Part shown: in pieces, positions 34,439 to 43,954 of the stretch
Layout of the letters: each line of letters opens with the position of its first letter
How positions within the stretch are numbered: position 1 is the first letter of the stretch
Assembly: GCA_902363835.1 (NCBI GenBank)
Contig: CABJBM010000014.1
Span: 1-64,000 of the forward strand
DNA length: 64,000 nt
Direction: 5' to 3'
Origin: Lachnospiraceae bacterium
GTDB lineage: Bacteria; Bacillota; Clostridia; Lachnospirales; Lachnospiraceae
Notes under the pieces: model-generated
Databases searched by the model: none
The model's input: the letters and a program-made list of their open reading frames with translations, nothing else
What the model was told of the DNA's origin: nothing
Made by a program: the position numbers and the translations under genes

Positions 34439-35809
34439 ATGATACATTACATACATGAACTGGTGTGGGGACCGTGGCTTTTGTTTCTGTTTCTGGGGAC
34501 TGGAATTATTTTTACGGTAAAAACAGGATTTTTCCAGATCAGAAAATTCCCCTTTTGGTGGAAACAGACCATTGGAAGTATACAGGAGGATGAGGAAGAA
34601 GGAAAGGGGGAAGTGACAAAATTCCAGACAGCCTGTACGGCTCTGGCTGCTACCATTGGGACCGGAAATATCGTTGGTGTTGCTACTGCGCTGACAGCAG
34701 GCGGACCTGGTGCTATATTCTGGATGTGGGTTTCTGCCGGAATTGGCATGATGACAGGTTATGCGGAGACCATGCTGGGGATCCGTTACCGCTACCGGGA
34801 GAAAAACGGAGCCTGGATATGCGGGCCAATGGTTTATTTGGAACGAGGGCTGAACCTTCCGTGGCTTGGCATGATATACAGCTTTCTCTGCATTATGGTG
34901 TCCCTTGGAATGGGGAGCATGGTGCAGTCCAATTCCATTGCGGAAACGCTTGAATATTCCTTTGGCATTCCGTCGGTTCCCATTGGGATTCTGCTTACGG
35001 GAATCGTATTATTGGTGGTTATAGGGGGAATTTCCAGGATTGCCTTTGTCTCCGAGCGGCTCATTCCTATTTCAGCCGGTGTTTATATGCTGTTTTCCAT
35101 GATTGTGATTATGTCCTGCTATGATAAGATCCCATACATATTTCAATGCATTTTTCAGGATGCTTTTCGTCCGGTATCCGTTTTTTCCGGGGCTGCGGGC
35201 TATCAGATCAGCAAAAGCCTGCAATACGGCGTATCCAGGGGAGTATTTTCCAATGAGGCAGGGCTTGGAAGCATGGCAGTCCTTCACGGCGCAGCAGAGG
35301 ATACGACACCTGAACAGCAGGGAATGTGGGCCATGTTTGAGGTGTTTTTTGATACCATTTTGATCTGTACCATGACAGCCTTTGTGATCCTGTGTATGAC
35401 GGAAGGGGATGCCGCCGGCTCCGGCTATGACGGAGCAGCCCTGACAGCCTTTTGTTTTTCAAAACGCTTAGGGACTCTTGGGGAATATGTGGTATCAGGC
35501 GCCATGCTGGTATTTGCTTTTGCCACCATCATTGCATGGTATTATCTGGGGCGTCAGGCTGCCGTATATCTGGCGGAGAGTTTAAAGAAACGCGGATCCC
35601 TTTACCTTTTGCAGCGCATTTTAAGGGGAAAGGTTTATACCGTGCTTTATCTGGGGGCTGTGTTCCTTGGGTGCTTGGCAAAGCTGGAGACTGTGTGGGA
35701 ATTTTCTGATATCTGGAATGGGCTGATGGCACTCCCCAACATTATTGCCCTGTTTTTCCTGATGAAGGAGGTAACAGTTCCCAAAAGAGCAGAAAACAGA
35801 GCGTTGTAA
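34439..35809 (+). CDS. Sodium:alanine symporter, AGCS family
   Basis: This 456-residue membrane protein has about 11 hydrophobic segments. TALAATIGTGNIVGVATAL and GVSRGVFSNEAGLGSMAVLHGAA are the sodium- and substrate-binding signatures of AGCS transporters. It imports alanine or glycine with sodium. CAGGAG is 9 bases upstream of the ATG. Confidence 0.92.
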   Translation: MIHYIHELVWGPWLLFLFLGTGIIFTVKTGFFQIRKFPFWWKQTIGSIQEDEEEGKGEVTKFQTACTALAATIGTGNIVGVATALTAGGPGAIFWMWVSAGIGMMTGYAETMLGIRYRYREKNGAWICGPMVYLERGLNLPWLGMIYSFLCIMVSLGMGSMVQSNSIAETLEYSFGIPSVPIGILLTGIVLLVVIGGISRIAFVSERLIPISAGVYMLFSMIVIMSCYDKIPYIFQCIFQDAFRPVSVFSGAAGYQISKSLQYGVSRGVFSNEAGLGSMAVLHGAAEDTTPEQQGMWAMFEVFFDTILICTMTAFVILCMTEGDAAGSGYDGAALTAFCFSKRLGTLGEYVVSGAMLVFAFATIIAWYYLGRQAAVYLAESLKKRGSLYLLQRILRGKVYTVLYLGAVFLGCLAKLETVWEFSDIWNGLMALPNIIALFFLMKEVTVPKRAENRAL

Positions 35810-35898
35810 AGATTCTATTTTTAGCATTTCCATGGATATATTATAGAATATATTTAATAGAAGAAACAGGTTGCTCTTTTAATGCTACAGAAAAAACA

Positions 35899-35940
35899 GG
35901 AGCTGACGGGAGGCCGCAATGGCAGTCCGTCAGCTTTTCC
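35899..35940 (+). terminator. Stem-loop terminator after the AGCS gene
   Basis: AGCTGACGG and CCGTCAGCT form a 9-bp stem followed by TTTTCC. Its right arm overlaps the 3' end of the acetyltransferase remnant. Confidence 0.65.
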
Positions 35941-36123
35941 GTTCTTTTGCTGTTTCCTCTGCCTGCTTTAAAAGTTCACTTCCAATCTTTTGGCCCCGCA
36001 GCGTTTCACTGACCCATAAAAATTTCACAAACAACCAGTTGCCATGTGTATTCCCGATCAGTCCTGCGGCCTTTTTCCTTCTTCGTCCTGTTTTTTAATT
36101 TCGTCGGTTATTTCAAATTCCAT
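35930..36123 (-). pseudogene. GNAT acetyltransferase remnant
   Basis: The minus strand starts MEFEITDEIKKQDEEGK after a good GGAGG site, then hits a stop. In another frame it continues AGLIGNTHGNWLFVKF and WVSETLRGQKIGSELLKQAEE, a GNAT acetyl-CoA loop region, and ends at TGA 35932-35930. The parent family is about 140 residues, so an internal deletion, a frameshift and loss of the C-terminus are all evident. It cannot encode a working enzyme. Confidence 0.75.
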
Positions 36124-36337
36124 TTTAATCTGTTTCCTCCTTGTTGGTACATATAAGTTATTGCCTGCCGTTATCATATCATATTCCCTATCATGAGTTT
36201 ACCGACCTTATGTAAACCTGGTTAGAACCCTTCCCGGTTTCGGTGAAAGGAACAAACCGGATTTGAGCAAAAATTATCAAGAATTAATCATCAAGAGAGT
36301 ATATAATGATACTATAGTTTGGGAAAGGAGCAGGTAC

Positions 36338-36730
36338 ATGGATTATCATTCAAAAGTGCATGATTCGCTTAAATATATTGAGGAAAATTTAAATGGCAGA
36401 ATTGATCTTGATGATCTTGCAAAAAGAGCTTATCTGTCAAAATATCATTATCACAGGATTTTTCACAAGATATCAGGAGAATCCGTGACCAGATATATCA
36501 CCAGAAGGCGGATGGAAAAAGCCGCGGAAGAACTTACCCTGACAGAGAAACCAATTATAGATATTGCCCTGGAATACCAGTATGCTTCCCAGGAATCCTT
36601 TTCAAGAGCCTTTTTAAAGATTTATGGGCTGACACCGGGGAAATACCGGAGAAAATATGGCGGCGGCAATTTCGGTAATGCAGTCAATCTCAGCTGCCAT
36701 TTCAATAATATCACAAATATGGCCGCGTAA
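36338..36730 (+). CDS. Short AraC-family regulator (DNA-binding domain only)
   Basis: This 130-residue protein is essentially the AraC double helix-turn-helix: [20 protein letters not shown] in the first motif and [20 protein letters not shown] with [10 protein letters not shown] in the second. No sensor domain is present, resembling SoxS-type size, though many related proteins carry a C-terminal GyrI-like domain that is missing here. The start at 36338 follows AAAGGAG. A ClpP-like gene starts 19 bases after its stop. Confidence 0.85.
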   Translation: MDYHSKVHDSLKYIEENLNGRIDLDDLAKRAYLSKYHYHRIFHKISGESVTRYITRRRMEKAAEELTLTEKPIIDIALEYQYASQESFSRAFLKIYGLTPGKYRRKYGGGNFGNAVNLSCHFNNITNMAA

Positions 36731-36749
36731 ACGGCACATGGAGGTCAAC

Positions 36750-37343
36750 ATGAGCAATCTTATTCCCATGGTAATTGAACAGACAACCCGCGGAGAGCGT
36801 TCTTATGATATTTTCTCCAGGCTGCTGAATGACCGTATTATCATGCTTAACGGCACAGTGACCAATGAAACGGCAAGTCTGATTATCGCGCAGATGTTGT
36901 TTCTGGAATCCGCTGACAGCAATAAGGATATTAACTTTTATATTAACAGCCCCGGAGGTTCCGTAACGGATGGGTTCGCAATTATGGATACTATGAACTA
37001 CATCAAATGCGATGTTTCTACCATCAGCATAGGCCAGTCGGGAAGCGCGGCTTCCTTGCTTCTGGCATCAGGGAAGAAGGGAAAGCGCTTTGCTCTTAAA
37101 AACAGTGAAGTACTGATCCACCAGCCGTCAATATCCGGCGGACTGCAGGGACAGGCCACAGATATCAGGATCCACAGCGAGTGGCTTGGAAAAACGAAAG
37201 AAAAGCTTAATGAGATATATAGCAGGCTTACAGGCCAGCCACTGGAAAAAGTCCGGGAGGATATGGAACGGGATTATTATATGACGGCTGAGCAGGCGAA
37301 GGAATATGGCTTAATTGACGAAATTATATTATGCCGAAAATAA
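36750..37343 (+). CDS. ClpP-family serine protease paralogue
   Basis: This 197-residue protein has the ClpP catalytic triad: Ser in [12 protein letters not shown], His in [11 protein letters not shown] and Asp in [35 protein letters not shown] is the ClpP core. The Ser motif differs from the usual GQAASMG, so it is likely a second, diverged ClpP rather than the housekeeping subunit. The start at 36750 (GGAGG 5 bases away) is preferred over 36738. It follows the short AraC gene and no clpX is adjacent. Confidence 0.85.
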   Translation: MSNLIPMVIEQTTRGERSYDIFSRLLNDRIIMLNGTVTNETASLIIAQMLFLESADSNKDINFYINSPGGSVTDGFAIMDTMNYIKCDVSTISIGQSGSAASLLLASGKKGKRFALKNSEVLIHQPSISGGLQGQATDIRIHSEWLGKTKEKLNEIYSRLTGQPLEKVREDMERDYYMTAEQAKEYGLIDEIILCRK

Positions 37344-37367
37344 TATCAGAGTATGGAATCAGTCATC

Positions 37368-37404
37368 CCGCTTACGGAAGGCAAGACAGGGCAGCCGTAA
37401 GCGG
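37368..37404. terminator. Stem-loop after the ClpP-like gene
   Basis: CCGCTTACGG and CCGTAAGCGG form a perfect 10-bp stem with a 17-base loop between converging genes. There is no T-tract, so termination strength is uncertain. Confidence 0.55.
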
Positions 37405-37432
37405 AATCTGTTATTCCGGTCTGCCGCTTCCC

Positions 37433-37921
37433 TTACGGGGAATTCATATAATTGCAGTTTACAGTGCCATCGATCATTTTTACTTTTTCGTCCCGTCCCA
37501 TTAATTCATAGTACTTACGCCATTCTTCCACCGACTGCAAAGGGATTGTAATTCCGTGGACTTCTGTGTAATCATAAATGTTTTCCTTTTTTAAGGGAAA
37601 ATAATATTCATGATCTTCGTTGACAATGGTAAAACCAGCCATTACATCAATATCAACACCATTAATGTTGAATTCCAGGAAATGTTTTGTTTTATATTTG
37701 GTATTGGGCTTAGGTGGCCGGAGATTTCCCAAAGACAATAAAACTTGTTTTAATGTTTCCACATCCTTCTCGTCAACCATAATATCAATATCGTGAAATT
37801 CCGGTGAGATTCCCTTAAAGTATAACAGCATGGAGGCTCCCAGCGCCCATGTAACATTTTTGTGATTTAATTCTTCTGCAATGTGTGATAATACAGTCAG
37901 TTTATTTTCTATAGTTTCCAT
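37433..37921 (-). CDS. Nucleotidyltransferase-like protein
   Basis: This 162-residue protein has the pattern WALGASMLLY followed by FHDIDIMVDE, the Gly-x-Ser and Asp-x-Asp of the pol-beta nucleotidyltransferase fold, and later VDIDVMAGF as a third carboxylate. Such stand-alone proteins resemble the AbiEii/LinB-like and DUF6036-type sets. There is no partner antitoxin gene beside it. Substrate is unknown. Confidence 0.7.
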   Translation of the reverse strand: METIENKLTVLSHIAEELNHKNVTWALGASMLLYFKGISPEFHDIDIMVDEKDVETLKQVLLSLGNLRPPKPNTKYKTKHFLEFNINGVDIDVMAGFTIVNEDHEYYFPLKKENIYDYTEVHGITIPLQSVEEWRKYYELMGRDEKVKMIDGTVNCNYMNSP

Positions 37922-38130
37922 TCCATTACCTCCCTGAATGTGTGCTGTTTTCGGAAAAGTCCACAGGGCGTTACTGAAAGCTGCCTTATGTGGTTTATAA
38001 AGCTTTCATATTTTTGCCCTTCCAGACAAAGACTTGAGTTAAGTTTACCACATGTGCAGCTGAAAAACATTTGATTTATTTAAAATGAGGGAATGCTCTG
38101 GAAAGGCATTGCAAAATATGTCAGGTAAAC

Positions 38131-38159
38131 TTGACATGCCGCAAAATGTATTATATACT
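38131..38159 (+). promoter_or_regulatory. Consensus promoter of the XRE-deformylase pair
   Basis: TTGACA at 38131-38136 and TATACT at 38154-38159 have 17 bases between them. Confidence 0.85.
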
Positions 38160-38162
38160 GAT

Positions 38163-38180
38163 TGTAAGGTTAACATTACA
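38163..38180. promoter_or_regulatory. Dyad operator after the XRE promoter
   Basis: TGTAAGGTTAACATTACA is symmetric at 16 of 18 positions and lies immediately downstream of the -10, covering the start site. Autorepression by the XRE protein is the likely use. Confidence 0.7.
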
Positions 38181-38197
38181 TTCAGAAAGGGATATTC

Positions 38198-38458
38198 ATG
38201 AAAAATCGCATAAAAGAACTACGGGAGAGACTCGGAATTACTCAGGAACAATTAGGACAGCTTGTAGGTACCTCCCGTCAGGCCATAAATGCATTGGAAA
38301 CAGAAAAAAATGAACCTTCTATCTGGCTGGCTTATGATATTGCACAGGTATTTCATGAGTCAATTGAAAATGTATTTTTATTTGAAGAAAGCGAAAGGAA
38401 ATCTCGTGCAGATTTAAGTAAAGGTGTAAAAAATGGCGTTGAGAGAAATAAGGACTAA
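38198..38458 (+). CDS. XRE-family small transcriptional regulator
   Basis: This 86-residue protein has a Cro/C1-type helix-turn-helix: IKELRERLGITQEQLGQLVG, TSRQAINALETEKNEPSIWL and LAYDIAQVFHESIENVFLFE. The fold matches the short YgzD/YozG type. AGAAAGGG precedes the start. Its end overlaps the deformylase start by 26 bases, so the two are co-translated. Confidence 0.88.
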   Translation: MKNRIKELRERLGITQEQLGQLVGTSRQAINALETEKNEPSIWLAYDIAQVFHESIENVFLFEESERKSRADLSKGVKNGVERNKD

Positions 38459-38888
38459 TGATGACAGCATTTTAAGAAAGAAAAGCAAATCAGTGGAACA
38501 AGTTAATGACAGAATACGAATGATTCTTGACGATATGGTTGAAACTTTGCACAACACTCCCAACGGCGGGGCATTAGCGGCTAATCAGGTGGGAGTACTG
38601 AGGAGACTGGTTGTAATTGATCTTGGAGAGGGCGTAAAAAAGCTTATTAATCCAGTGATTGTATCATCACAAGGAGAACAATTTGAGCCGGAGGCCTGTT
38701 TAAGCTTTCCCGGACTGTGGGGCAGGGTCCGCCGTCCCCAATCTGTTGTTGTAAAAGCCTTAGATGAAAATGGTTGTGAAACTGAAATACATGCCTCCGA
38801 CTTTATGGCAAAATGCCTTTGTCATGAGATTGACCATTTAGATGGAATCGTATTTATTGATAAGGCAGAGGAACTGATGGAAGATTGA
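38433..38888 (+). CDS. def: Peptide deformylase
   Basis: This 151-residue protein has all three deformylase motifs: GGALAANQVG (G-x-G-x-A-A-x-Q type), EACLSFPG with the metal-binding Cys, and CHEIDHLDG (HExxH). It removes the formyl group from nascent N-terminal methionine. Motif 2 has Ala where most enzymes have Gly (EGCLS). The gene is coupled to an XRE regulator, so it is probably an extra copy rather than the housekeeping one beside fmt. Confidence 0.9.
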   Translation: MALREIRTNDDSILRKKSKSVEQVNDRIRMILDDMVETLHNTPNGGALAANQVGVLRRLVVIDLGEGVKKLINPVIVSSQGEQFEPEACLSFPGLWGRVRRPQSVVVKALDENGCETEIHASDFMAKCLCHEIDHLDGIVFIDKAEELMED

Positions 38889-38910
38889 TTTTTATAGCGG
38901 CTGGACTTAC

Positions 38911-38946
38911 AAAAAGCCGGCTCCCAAAACCGGCATGCCGGCTTTA
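38911..38946. terminator. Terminator after the deformylase
   Basis: AAAGCCGGC and GCCGGCTTT form a 9-bp stem 24 bases after the stop. Confidence 0.7.
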
Positions 38947-39011
38947 GAAGCATGGAAAAGGTTTTAGGTTCATAACAATTCAGTCTATTGGCGGATAGGT
39001 GAATCTGAAGA

Positions 39012-39060
39012 ATACGGAGAAAGTGCGTTTCCTGAACATGAAACCGCACTTTCTCCGTAT
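39012..39060. other. Long perfect stem-loop in a non-coding stretch
   Basis: ATACGGAGAAAGTGCG and CGCACTTTCTCCGTAT form a perfect 16-bp stem with a 17-base loop, between converging deformylase and AraC genes. No T-run follows on either side. The rest of the 330-base gap shows nothing more. Confidence 0.6.
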
Positions 39061-39219
39061 GAGTATGTAAGCAAAAAGCCAGATCCAACCGTCCCGACAG
39101 ATGTATATGTAATAAATATCATTATCAGGAATCTTCTAATGAGAAATTACGGCTCAAATCGATTGTTCATTGACCCGGATACGTTCCATGTACCGCAAAC
39201 TTATTGTTCCTAAAACAAG

Positions 39220-40107
39220 TCAGACTATATGCTGCCTGCGGTATTCTAACGGCGTTATATGATAATAACTTTTAAACTTACGGTTGAAATTGGACAGATT
39301 GTGGAATCCGCTTTCAAAAGCAATATCCGATATAGACAGTCCGGTTGCCCTTAAAAGGTTTGCGGCTACTTTAAGACGGTGCTGAATCATGTATTCCACG
39401 CAGGTAATTCCAACAGACTGCTTAAAGAAGCTCATAAAATGGGTTTTACTGAAATGGCATAAATCCGCTAATTCACAAATAGAGATGGACTTCTGATAAT
39501 TTTCCTGAATGTATCTCAGGGCTTTTTTTACCTTATGAATATGTGCTGGCATGGGGATCGTGGCATCCATATTCGAAAAACATTGATGTTGAAACAGCAA
39601 GTAAAAAAAATGGTGTAACTTTTCCTTTAAGACCATTTCAAAATAATTATTTTTATTTTTTACACAAAGAAAAATCTGGTTAATGCACTCAGAAAATTCC
39701 GGATAGAACGGATGGTTTTGGTTCATATGGGAAAACGGGCGAAGAAAACCATTATATATGGGATGGAGATAAGTTAAGCTGTATTGGTCCATAAGAGAAT
39801 ATCCCAGCATGTCCAGATGAAAAACCAAGGTATCGGAAATATGGGTGATACCCGGCAAAGGATGGACAGAGTGCAGCGTGTTAGGCGCCACAAAAATAAT
39901 ATCTCCTTTTTGGGATTGGAAAGTTTCCTCCCCAATTTTATAAATAGCACTTCCTTCTAAGACCATGGTTATTTCAGCTTCCACATGCCAGTGAAGCAAT
40001 ACGTCAGGTAAAACCGCCGGCATGATACAGTGATAATAGGCATAGGGCGAAAGGATGGTTCCATGGCTTACATCCTGCCTTTGTGATAACAGCAAATAGG
40101 GTTCCAA
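39220..40107 (-). CDS. AraC-family regulator with cupin sensor
   Basis: This 295-residue regulator has an N-terminal cupin (LHWHVEAEITMVLEGSAIYK, then KGDIIFVAPNTLHSV) and a C-terminal double helix-turn-helix (CELADLCHFSKTHFMSFFKQ and ISDIAFESGFHNLSNFNRKF). The start codon appears to be TTG at 40107, with GGAGGG about 10 bases upstream. It diverges from the MFS transporter gene, which it probably controls. Confidence 0.87.
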   Translation of the reverse strand: MEPYLLLSQRQDVSHGTILSPYAYYHCIMPAVLPDVLLHWHVEAEITMVLEGSAIYKIGEETFQSQKGDIIFVAPNTLHSVHPLPGITHISDTLVFHLDMLGYSLMDQYSLTYLHPIYNGFLRPFSHMNQNHPFYPEFSECINQIFLCVKNKNNYFEMVLKEKLHHFFYLLFQHQCFSNMDATIPMPAHIHKVKKALRYIQENYQKSISICELADLCHFSKTHFMSFFKQSVGITCVEYMIQHRLKVAANLLRATGLSISDIAFESGFHNLSNFNRKFKSYYHITPLEYRRQHIV

Positions 40108-40280
40108 AACAAATCCCTCCCGGATTTATACGAGAAAATCATACGATAATATCAAATTTCAATAGTATTATATAGGAAAATACTTGTACACCATGTTATA
40201 ATATCAAAACATCAAACGAAAAGCAAACCATTATGATACAGCTTTGCTGGCAGATTACTATTTTGCAGGAGGAAATATAT

Positions 40281-41441
40281 ATGCTGTCCTTATTACTTGT
40301 GATAATTTACATATCCTTTATCAGCCTGGGCTTGCCGGATTCTCTGCTGGGTTCCGCATGGCCTACCATGTATCAGCAGCTTCAGGTTCCGTTGTCTTAT
40401 GCCGGTATTATCTCTACGATTATAATAGGAGGCACTATTATTTCAAGTTTAAACAGTGACCGCCTTATTAAAAAGTTCGGAACGGGTAAAGTAACGGCTG
40501 TCAGTGTGGGAATGACTGCCGCAGCCTTGTGGGGATTTTCGGTTTCCCCTTCTTTTTCAGTCCTTTGCCTGTGGGCAATTCCTTACGGATTAGGGGCAGG
40601 CTCCGTGGATGCGGCCCTGAATAATTTTGTAGCTCTTCATTATAAGGCAAAGCATATGAGCTGGCTTCATTGCTTTTGGGGCGTTGGGGCAACACTGGGA
40701 CCATATATTATGGGGTATTTCCTGTCCGGCGGCATGCCATGGTCCATGGGGTACCGCTCCATTTCTTTCATTCAAATGGCATTGGCAGGGATTCTGGTAT
40801 TTTCTCTGCCGCTCTGGAAGAAAGGCCATCAGGAGGCAGAAGAAGAGATCAGAGAGAATAAACATGTGACCATAAAAGAATTGCTTAGACTGAAAGGCGC
40901 GAAGCCTGTGCTTGCCGCTTTCTTCTGCTATTGTGCCCTGGAAGCCACTGCAGGGCTGTGGAGCAGCAGCTATATGGTAATGGAAAAAGGAATTTCACCG
41001 GACACAGCGGCAAAATGGGCCTCTTTATTTTACTTTGGCATCACCTTTGGAAGATTCTTAAATGGTTTTGCTGCCATGAAATTATCCAATAAAGAAATGA
41101 TCCGAATAGGGCAGGGAATTATCATTCTGGGTATTCTTGCAATATTGCTGGTTCAGGGAAGCCTGTTTCTGTGTGCAGGATTTATTTTAATCGGAATGGG
41201 CTGTGCGCCTGTTTACCCCTGCCTCCTTCATGAGACACCCAAGAACTTTGGTAAGGATTTATCACAGGCCATTATGGGCATTCAGATGGCGTGTGCATAC
41301 GTAGGTGCCGCTCTTATGCCTCTTTTTATGGGAATCATTGCAGAATACGTGACGATCCTGTTATACCCTTACTACCTGATGATATTTGCAGTGGTCATGA
41401 TTATACTGGTTGAACGGGTAAACCGGATTAAGAATAAATAG
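40281..41441 (+). CDS. MFS transporter
   Basis: This 386-residue protein has 12 probable membrane segments. The opening SLGLPDSLLGSAWPTMYQQL and the loop DRLIKKFGTGKV between helices 2 and 3 (the MFS motif A position) mark a major facilitator of the FucP/YbjJ-like type. CAGGAGGAAAT precedes the start at 40281. Divergence from an AraC regulator suggests sugar transport. Confidence 0.85.
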   Translation: MLSLLLVIIYISFISLGLPDSLLGSAWPTMYQQLQVPLSYAGIISTIIIGGTIISSLNSDRLIKKFGTGKVTAVSVGMTAAALWGFSVSPSFSVLCLWAIPYGLGAGSVDAALNNFVALHYKAKHMSWLHCFWGVGATLGPYIMGYFLSGGMPWSMGYRSISFIQMALAGILVFSLPLWKKGHQEAEEEIRENKHVTIKELLRLKGAKPVLAAFFCYCALEATAGLWSSSYMVMEKGISPDTAAKWASLFYFGITFGRFLNGFAAMKLSNKEMIRIGQGIIILGILAILLVQGSLFLCAGFILIGMGCAPVYPCLLHETPKNFGKDLSQAIMGIQMACAYVGAALMPLFMGIIAEYVTILLYPYYLMIFAVVMIILVERVNRIKNK

Positions 41442-41760
41442 GAAATTCTATCTGTTAATCATTTGGCCCAAATATTCGTTTCAGAATAGCGAACTAAGCC
41501 GGCAGGAACAAATACCGTGGAACAGGTGACAGTAATGCAGAAATGAAGACGATATAAGCATAAAAATCAACTTTAAGTAAAACCTAAGTATCAGTGATAA
41601 AAAACAGTAATCCATGTAAACAAAATCCAATTCTGTATAAGCTGCCAGATTATATTATGAAAGGGATATTTAAGCCAGATCCATTTACAGGCTTTGTAAG
41701 GAATGCTGTAATTTTGACCAAAACAACTATAATACTGGCAAATAAAGGAGGTGATGCCAT
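41442..41760. other. Non-coding stretch before the DUF255 gene
   Basis: About 320 bases without a convincing gene. TATAAT at 41728-41733 could be a -10, but no -35 is properly spaced. A strong AAAGGAGG precedes the DUF255 start. Confidence 0.35.
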
Positions 41761-43824
41761 ATGTCAAACGTTGATAGAATACCCAATAGATTAGTTGATG
41801 AAAAATCTCCCTATCTGCTTCAGCATGCCTATAATCCAGTGAACTGGTTTCCCTGGGGGGAAGCAGCTTTTTCCAAAGCAAAGGCTGAAGATAAGCCGAT
41901 TTTTTTATCTATTGGGTATAGCTAACTCCGGTTGCATATGTGTACATGTCATTGGTGCCATGTAATGGCTCATGAGTCCTTTGAAGACCAGGAGGCAGCG
42001 GATGTTCTTAATAAGTATTATGTGGCCATAAAGGTGGACAGGGAAGAGAGACCGGACATTGATTCCGTATATATGTCGGTCTGCCAGGCTCTCACCGGCT
42101 CAGGCGGGTGGCCGCTTACGATCATTATGACGCCGGAACAAAAGCCTTTTTACGCTGGAACCTATCTGCCTAAACATTCAAGATGGGGCTCTGCAGGACT
42201 TATGGATGTTTTGTCTTCCATCAGCAACCTTTGGGAAAATGAGAGAGGTAAGCTGCTGGAAGCAGGAGATGAAATAACCGGATATTTAAACAAGGAAAAT
42301 GCACCTTTAAAAACTGGGGGAAAGGAACCCACAAAGGACCTCTTTCTTTCAGCCGCAGGCATTTTAACACGATCTTTTGATGAAAAATGGGGAGGTTTTG
42401 GAAGAGCTCCTAAATTTCCCATGGCCCATAACCTGATTTTTCTCTTAAGGCATTATTATTTTGAAAAAGATAAAAGTGCTCTTCAGGCTGCGGAAAAGAC
42501 CCTCAGACAGATGTACAGGGGCGGTATCTATGACCATATTGGAGGCGGTTTTTCCCGCTATTCCACTGATGAAAAATGGCTGGTGCCTCATTTTGAAAAA
42601 ATGCTGTACGACAATGCGCTTTTGCTGTATGCCTATACGGAAGCCTTTGCCATGACCGGGGACAGCCTTTATGCCCGGATATCCAGGGGGATCCTTCGTT
42701 ACATTCGGGATGTTCTGACTGATGAGCAAGGTGGATTTTACTGCGGACAGGATGCGGACAGCGAAGGGGTGGAAGGAAAGTTTTACACCTTTCAGAAAGA
42801 AGAGATCAAACAGGTTCTTAAGGGTGATGCAGATGAATTCTGCAAATGGTTTGGAATTTCTGAAAAAGGTAATTTCGAAGGAAAAAACATTCCCAATCTT
42901 ATTGAAAATGAAAACTACGATACAAGCAGCGAAAAATTGGAAGACTTGTGTAAAAAACTTTATGATTACCGGGTAAAAAGGACCTCCCTTCATACGGATG
43001 ATAAGATATTGACATCCTGGAATGGACTTATGATCGGAGCACTTGCGAAATCATATAAGGTTCTGGGGGATGACTGGTGCCTTGACGCGGCGAAGAAAGC
43101 ACAAGTATTTATAGAGAAGAGTTTGACTTCTGAAAAGGGCAGGCTCTTTATCCGCTACAGGGAAGGGCAGGCAGTTCACGACGGCCAGCTTGATGATTAC
43201 GCGTTCTATGCCTTTGGCCTCTTAGAACTTTATGAGGCTTCCTTTGATATTAAATATCTTAAAATTGCCTCTGAAATCACAGAAAAGATGCTTCAACTGT
43301 TTTTTGATAAAGACCATGGCGGCTGTTATATGTATGCCCATGACAGGGATAAACTGATCAGCCGGCCAAAAGAGCTTTATGACGGCGCTCTTCCTTCCGG
43401 AAACTCCGTAGCAGCATATGTTCTGAGCAAACTATATCATATGACCGGAGACATAAAATGGCAGGGGGTTCTTGAAAAGCAGGTGTCCTATCTGACCCGT
43501 GAGGTGGAGAAAAGCCCTGCAAACCATTGCTTTTCCCTGCTGGCATTCCAAGGAATTATTTACCCGTCCACCGAAATTGTATGCGCTTTTCCTGAAGATT
43601 CTATATTAATGGAAATACAGGACTTACAAAAAATCCAGACGCCTGATATAAGCATGATTTTAAAAACTCCTCTCAACCAAGAGGCCCTGTCAGAGACCGC
43701 CCTCTTTACAGCGGATTATCCGATCCCGCCTGTTGGGAGCAGTTATTATGTCTGCCGTGACGGAGCATGCAGGAAGCCTGTACAAGGTATGGAAGAATTA
43801 AAAAAAGTACTGCAGTCCCTATAA
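41761..43824 (+). pseudogene. DUF255/YyaL-type thioredoxin-domain protein, interrupted by in-frame TAA
   Basis: The frame starts at ATG 41761 after AAAGGAGGTGATG and reads [38 protein letters not shown] then LSIGYS, the classic N-terminus of the YyaL/SSP411 family (thioredoxin fold plus alpha-toroid). TAA follows at 41923-41925. The family normally continues directly into TCHWCHVMAHES; here that motif resumes after a 21-base insert, in the same frame, and runs intact to 43824 through GGWPLT, GGIYDHIGGGFSRYSTDEKW and AKFPMAHN-like segments. Either the gene is newly inactivated or a shortened product starts after the insert; no ribosome-binding site is seen there. Confidence 0.75.
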
Positions 43825-43828
43825 CCTG

Positions 43829-43874
43829 CAAACCCGGTCAGCCCGCCCTTGTGGCAGATTGACCGGGCTTTTGC
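43829..43874 (+). terminator. Terminator after the DUF255 gene
   Basis: AACCCGGTCA and TGACCGGGCTT form a stem of about 8 bp followed by TTTTGC, five bases after the stop. Confidence 0.75.
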
Positions 43875-43954
43875 TTGCCCTTATTTTGTATACATAAAAA
43901 CTACAGGCTCCCATATAAATAAGTAAGTAGTTTACAAAATGTGAGGTGGTTTGT

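Noticed and set aside
41923..41925. Selenocysteine or programmed recoding at the DUF255 stop
   Set aside because: The codon is TAA, not TGA, and it lies in an insert absent from the family consensus, so selenocysteine insertion does not apply.
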